Origin: Candidatus Gastranaerophilales bacterium
GTDB taxonomy: Bacteria > Cyanobacteriota > Vampirovibrionia > Gastranaerophilales > Gastranaerophilaceae
Reading direction: 5' to 3'
Length of the DNA: 64,000 nt
NCBI GenBank assembly: GCA_944323925.1
Contig: CALUUI010000003.1
Coordinates: 1 to 64,000, forward strand
The translations under genes were made by a program, and so were the position numbers. This document shows, in pieces, positions 60,459 to 64,000 of this stretch. Under the pieces are notes generated by a model, which saw only the letters and a program-made list of their open reading frames with translations, did no database searches and was not told the DNA's origin. Position 1 is the first letter of the stretch. Every line of letters starts with the position of its first letter.

Positions 60459-62150
60459 ATGGCATTACCAAACGTAGCATATTTTTCAATGGAAATAGCA
60501 ATGGATCAATCATTGAGCACATATTCAGGTGGTTTGGGCTTCTTAGCAGGATCCCATATGCTTTCAGCAGGCTATCTGCAAATGCCTATGGTTGGTGTAA
60601 CAATGTTGTGGTCATACGGGTATTACGACCAAAGAATTAGCCACAACGGTCAAGTAGAAGTTGCTTATATTAGAAAATATTATGATTTCTTAACAGATAC
60701 AGGTATTACTGTAGAAGTTGATTCATTTGGTGAAAAAGTAAAAGTAAAAGCATATTTAGTTCCGCCTGAATTGTTCGGAACTTGCCCTGTATATTTATTA
60801 ACAACAGATATTGAAGGTAACAGTGATTGGGCTAAGAGTATTTCCTATAAATTGTATGATGGAAATGAAAAAATAAGAATTGCTCAAGAAACAGTTTTAG
60901 GTGTTGCTGGTATTAGAGTTCTTCAAGCTGCAGGATATAACTTTGATGTAGTTCACATGAACGAAGGTCACGCACTTCCTGCTGCATTTGAATTATTAAG
61001 ACAATACAACGGCAATCTTGAAGAAGTTAAGAGAAAGACTGTATTCACAACACACACACCTGTTGCAGCAGGTAATGAAGTTCACTGGGTTGATACATTA
61101 TTAGGTGGCGGTTTCTTTGCAGGATGCTCAAGAGAGCAAGCAGTTGAGTTGGGCGGCGAAAACTTCTCTCTTACTGTTGCAGCTTTAAGAATGAGCCGTA
61201 TAGCGAATGCTGTATCTCAACTTCACGGGCTTGTTGCTAACAAGATGTGGGAATGGGTAGAAGGAAGATGCCCAATCAGAGCTATTACCAATGCTGTTAA
61301 CCTTCATTATTGGCAAGACAAACGTGTTAGCGGTGTATCTTCATTTGATCACTTGTTAGCTGTTAAACGTGAAATGAAAGAAGAATTATTCAAGTATATT
61401 GCTAACGTTGCAGGTAAGAGATTTGATCCTGATGTTTTAACTATCACTTGGGCAAGAAGATTTGCTGATTACAAACGTGCTTGGCTTATACTTATGGATA
61501 AAGACAGAATTAATAAACTTCTTGATGAAAATAAAATTCAAATTATTTTTGCAGGTAAGTTCCACCCTGATGATGTTATGGGTAAAGAAATGTTCAATAA
61601 GTTGTTAAGCCGTTCTCATACATTAAAGAATGTTGTTGTTCTTCCTGGTTATGAGCTTCAACTATCAGGTATGTTAAAGAGAGGTACTGATGTATGGTTA
61701 AATACTCCTCTAAGACCGTTTGAGGCTTCTGGTACTTCTGGTATGTCTGCAAATGCCAATGGTGCTCTTCACTTGTCAATTTATGACGGTTGGACTGTTG
61801 AAGGTACATTTACCGGTATTAACGGTTATACTGTTGAGTATGAAGGACTTGATGATGAAATGCCTTGGGAAGAACGTCACTGGAAAGACCATGAATGTAT
61901 AATGAACATCATCGAAAACCAAATTATTCCTACTTATTATAATAATAAGCAAGAATGGGCTAGATTGATGAGACAAGCAATCAGAACTTCTGAGGCTTAC
62001 TTCAATTCTGACAGAATGGTTATTGAATACTATAACAGATTGTATAAACCTATCGCTCACGATGATACTAGTGCAGGCGAAAAAAGAAAAGAAATGAGTC
62101 TTTCTGAAACTCCTACTTTTGATGCTTGGACTTTTTCTAACATCAAGTAG
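60459..62150 (+). CDS. Alpha-glucan phosphorylase homologue (GT35), PLP lysine replaced
   Basis: The 563-aa protein is of the short GT35 type. It shows AYFSMEIAMD near residue 7, STYSGGLGFLAGSH, VVHMNEGHALPA near residue 168, TTHTPVAAGNE near residue 195, TWARRFADYKRA near residue 330 and FHPDDVMGKEMF. The C-terminal EASGTSGM...NANGALHLSIYDGW (near residues 423-446) corresponds to the cofactor loop. In studied phosphorylases the residue after that Met is the PLP Schiff-base lysine, and here it is Ser. Classical phosphorolysis is therefore doubtful. A transferase-like or structural role is possible. AAAGG precedes the ATG. Confidence 0.85.
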   Translation: MALPNVAYFSMEIAMDQSLSTYSGGLGFLAGSHMLSAGYLQMPMVGVTMLWSYGYYDQRISHNGQVEVAYIRKYYDFLTDTGITVEVDSFGEKVKVKAYLVPPELFGTCPVYLLTTDIEGNSDWAKSISYKLYDGNEKIRIAQETVLGVAGIRVLQAAGYNFDVVHMNEGHALPAAFELLRQYNGNLEEVKRKTVFTTHTPVAAGNEVHWVDTLLGGGFFAGCSREQAVELGGENFSLTVAALRMSRIANAVSQLHGLVANKMWEWVEGRCPIRAITNAVNLHYWQDKRVSGVSSFDHLLAVKREMKEELFKYIANVAGKRFDPDVLTITWARRFADYKRAWLILMDKDRINKLLDENKIQIIFAGKFHPDDVMGKEMFNKLLSRSHTLKNVVVLPGYELQLSGMLKRGTDVWLNTPLRPFEASGTSGMSANANGALHLSIYDGWTVEGTFTGINGYTVEYEGLDDEMPWEERHWKDHECIMNIIENQIIPTYYNNKQEWARLMRQAIRTSEAYFNSDRMVIEYYNRLYKPIAHDDTSAGEKRKEMSLSETPTFDAWTFSNIK

Positions 62151-62170
62151 TGTTTAGATTGATTTACTAA

Positions 62171-62200
62171 AAAAAGAGCCTTATTTATAAGGCTCTTTTT
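62171..62200. terminator. Bidirectional terminator after the glucan phosphorylase-like gene
   Basis: AAAAAGAGCCTTA pairs perfectly with TAAGGCTCTTTTT (13 bp, 4-nt loop). The stop codon of the convergent 507-aa gene lies at its edge, so it can serve both strands. Confidence 0.9.
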
Positions 62201-63722
62201 ATGTTAATAACGTTAATGCTCGTTCTATGTCATTGTTTAGTGTAAGAACATCCAGTTTACTTTTTACCTCCGGAAGTATATTTGCTCTTACTTCTTCATA
62301 ATTTACAATACCATTTTTTAACATATGTGTTTGTATATATGGTGATGTTGTTTCTCTGAAAAGATTTGTTTTTTGGGCTTTACTTAGTTGGCTAAAGAAT
62401 TTTTCTACTTCTTCAGGTGTGGATGATTTCATGACTTCTACCAATTCTTTGTCATTGCTACAATCTTTGAAGGTTTTAATTGTACTTGATATTGGTTTTG
62501 TTTGATATGCTGCTGTTGTTTTTACATAATTCCTAAATGTTGCTTTGTACGAATTGTTTTCTGTGGTGTCAACAATTCTTGTATTTTCTTTTTTCTTAGT
62601 TGATGTTTCCGGTGTGTTTTGTGTGGTCGCTGCATTTTGTGTTTGCAGCCCTTCAGCTTCCGGTTGTATTGTTGCTCCTGTTTCTTGAGTTGGTTTAGTA
62701 ACTTCTCTGGTTAATTCAGGTTCTTTAATTCCGTTTTCTTCTCTGTATATTTTTTGAGCTTGTTCTATATTATCTTTTGTAAAAGATTGTTTTACATTAT
62801 CGTATTGTGATTGTTGCAAGTTTGCCATTGCTTGTTGTCTGACATCTTCTTCCGCATAATTAGCTACTTGATTTACGACTTCATTAACTACCGTTTCGTG
62901 TCTGTGTAAGTTGTTTGCAGTATATGTGTATGCATCTGCCTGTTGGCTTTTATCTAAATTGATGATTTCTCTTGCTGTTTGACAGCCTAAGCCCGATTTA
63001 GTTTCATCATTATAATTTTGGTTTGCTTCTATACCTAATGTGGTTTGGTTTACAATTTCTGCTTGATATGGAACAGCACAATTCCTTATTTCGCTTATTA
63101 ATGTACTAACAGGTTCTTCACCAACTGAGTATGTTGCGATGTTATTTGCAATTCCTGCTTGGTTTTCTGCATGCATTCTTGAGATATTTTGTGCATATCC
63201 CATTCTAACATCGTCATCTCCTTCTTTAGTGTGGCGTTTTGCAACTTCTAATTGCGTATGTATGTCTCTAATTTTGCTTACTACTTCGCCTGCTTTTTTA
63301 CGAAAGTTTTGAAACTCTGATTCTACATCAACATCAGCCAATCGTTCTAAGTTCCCATCGCTTAAATCTTCAAAGCTGTGTGCATATTCTAAAACTGATT
63401 CACTTCCGGTTAATTCTGCAACTTTGATTACTCCTCGTTTATAAAGTTGTTCTGCGCCTTCCGCTATATTCGTTGCTGTTTCTTTTACCGTACTCCAAGC
63501 GCGTTGTAGAAATGATTTCTTCTCTTTTTTATCTTCGACTTTTTCTGGTGTGCTTGTCGTGGTTACTACTTTATCACTCATATCAGTATCAATAGCATCT
63601 TCTGATACCATTGGAACTGTTATTGTATCAGGAGTGTTTGCCGGTGTGCTGTATTGTGTACTTTGCCATCCGGTTACTCCATTAAGCGTATATATATTTT
63701 TTACTTCGTCTCCTGTTGTCAT
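62199..63722 (-). CDS. Lineage-specific helical protein (507 aa)
   Basis: I do not recognise this protein. Residues 1-70 are low complexity with T, P, D and V. A basic amphipathic stretch (KKSFLQRAWSTVKETATNIA) resembles the AWSWVKNATGW region of the giant 1812-aa protein. Residues about 110-320 are helical, and the family-like units around VNQVANYAEEDVRQQAMANL may be degenerate repeats. A Q/T/P-rich linker (335-395) leads to a helical C-terminal domain. There is no signal peptide or membrane segment. The ribosome-binding site is weak (AGGA far upstream). The promoter belongs to the spaced-element group. Confidence 0.7.
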   Translation of the reverse strand: MTTGDEVKNIYTLNGVTGWQSTQYSTPANTPDTITVPMVSEDAIDTDMSDKVVTTTSTPEKVEDKKEKKSFLQRAWSTVKETATNIAEGAEQLYKRGVIKVAELTGSESVLEYAHSFEDLSDGNLERLADVDVESEFQNFRKKAGEVVSKIRDIHTQLEVAKRHTKEGDDDVRMGYAQNISRMHAENQAGIANNIATYSVGEEPVSTLISEIRNCAVPYQAEIVNQTTLGIEANQNYNDETKSGLGCQTAREIINLDKSQQADAYTYTANNLHRHETVVNEVVNQVANYAEEDVRQQAMANLQQSQYDNVKQSFTKDNIEQAQKIYREENGIKEPELTREVTKPTQETGATIQPEAEGLQTQNAATTQNTPETSTKKKENTRIVDTTENNSYKATFRNYVKTTAAYQTKPISSTIKTFKDCSNDKELVEVMKSSTPEEVEKFFSQLSKAQKTNLFRETTSPYIQTHMLKNGIVNYEEVRANILPEVKSKLDVLTLNNDIERALTLLT

Positions 63723-63758
63723 GGGTAGAGTGATCCTGTGTTGTATTTATATATATAA

Positions 63759-63806
63759 AGTATAGAAGATTTGTATAAATTGATAGTTTTAAACAAAATT
63801 TTACAA
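63759..63806 (-). promoter_or_regulatory. Promoter with distal TTGTAA element, upstream of the 507-aa gene
   Basis: On the minus strand TTGTAA (63801-63806, within GTTAACTTTTGTAA) is followed after 36 nt by TATACT (63759-63764, within TATACTTTATATATA). Confidence 0.5.
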
Positions 63807-63863
63807 AAGTTAACATTATGTTTGTTTTATTGGTGGAACGTGTAACAAAGCGTTAATACAGCC

Positions 63864-63892
63864 TTGACAATAGAGGTAGGTTTATTGATAAT
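63864..63892 (+). promoter_or_regulatory. Promoter of the right-edge gene
   Basis: TTGACA (63864-63869), 17 bp and GATAAT (63887-63892), 59 bp before the start at 63952. Confidence 0.65.
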
Positions 63893-63951
63893 ATCTGTAT
63901 GTTTGTTCCAGCTTTTTAAGTAGGAACAAAAAGTAGGATAGGAGAAGAAAT

Positions 63952-64000
63952 ATGAAGAAATTTTTGACTACTGCGGTTGTGCTATTGGGAGTAGCTGCTG
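63952..64000 (+). CDS. Truncated CDS at right edge, exported protein start
   Basis: The frame opens at ATG 63952 after AGGAGAAG and encodes MKKFLTTAVVLLGVAA before the window ends. The Lys-Lys start and hydrophobic run are a typical signal peptide. A good promoter and ribosome-binding site support it. The mature protein is outside the window. Confidence 0.75.
   Translation, partial: MKKFLTTAVVLLGVAA

Noticed and set aside
1-64000. tRNA, rRNA, CRISPR arrays, insertion sequences, prophage genes
   Set aside because: No T-loop-like GTTCRA patterns in intergenic gaps, no spaced direct repeats of array type, and no transposase or integrase motifs were found by eye.

Overview
This 64 kb window is a low-GC, gene-dense bacterial chromosome segment using the standard code (TGA acts as a stop). 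The gene set suggests a strict anaerobe with a Gram-negative-type envelope: class III ribonucleotide reductase (nrdDG), a rubredoxin, TolC- and HlyD-like efflux parts, TonB/ExbB/ExbD, and a heptosyltransferase-like glycosyltransferase. Smc/ScpA/ScpB, a family-specific giant protein and a recurring short motif (F-x-G/A, usually followed by M) near the N-terminus of several proteins are most reminiscent of gut Vampirovibrionia (Melainabacteria, order Gastranaerophilales). That assignment is an inference from pattern memory, not a database result.

Layout. 0-3 kb: a truncated gene running off the left edge, then der and cca on the minus strand. 2.9-8.2 kb: grpE-dnaJ, a secreted beta-propeller protein, an O-methyltransferase and lysS. 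8.3-12.2 kb: accessory region with a 604-aa protein carrying ten 20-residue repeats, a zeta-toxin-like kinase overlapping a 57-aa partner, and a lineage-specific membrane protein. 12.5-17.9 kb: ybaK, then smc-scpA-scpB as one operon. 18-22.7 kb (minus): two hypothetical proteins and a zinc-ribbon protein around rpsB-tsf. 22.9-25 kb: an E3-like dehydrogenase overlapping lipA. 25-30.5 kb: a single 1812-aa protein. 30.6-37 kb: emrA-marR divergent from a tolC-like gene across a perfect operator, then a degenerate histidine kinase and an orphan MalK-type ATPase. 37.4-40.4 kb: rubredoxin and nrdDG. 40.5-51.6 kb: mostly housekeeping (pheA, phosphohexomutase, EamA transporter, aspS, tig-clpP-clpX-polA). 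51.6-63.7 kb: secreted and lineage-specific proteins, a putative small RNA, tonB-exbB-exbD-exbD, comM, a glycosyltransferase and an alpha-glucan phosphorylase homologue. The right edge holds the start of an exported protein.

The least expected signals are regulatory. (1) A G-poor, SD-complementary small RNA candidate at 53047-53167 (minus) has a recognisable promoter and terminator. (2) The same promoter architecture, a TTGTAA/TTGTTA element 35-36 nt upstream of the -10, precedes three lineage-specific genes and the small RNA. (3) Several genes without a Shine-Dalgarno sequence have a -10 hexamer exactly at -12 to -7 from the start codon, which predicts leaderless mRNAs (left-edge gene, der, cca, marR, 53338, and the divergent pair comM/59245). 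Protein-level oddities include a histidine kinase without its histidine, a glucan phosphorylase homologue without its PLP lysine, and a prephenate dehydratase with an altered TRF motif.

I found no tRNA, rRNA, CRISPR array or insertion sequence by eye. Promoters, hairpins and small RNAs were found by reading, not by a scoring program.
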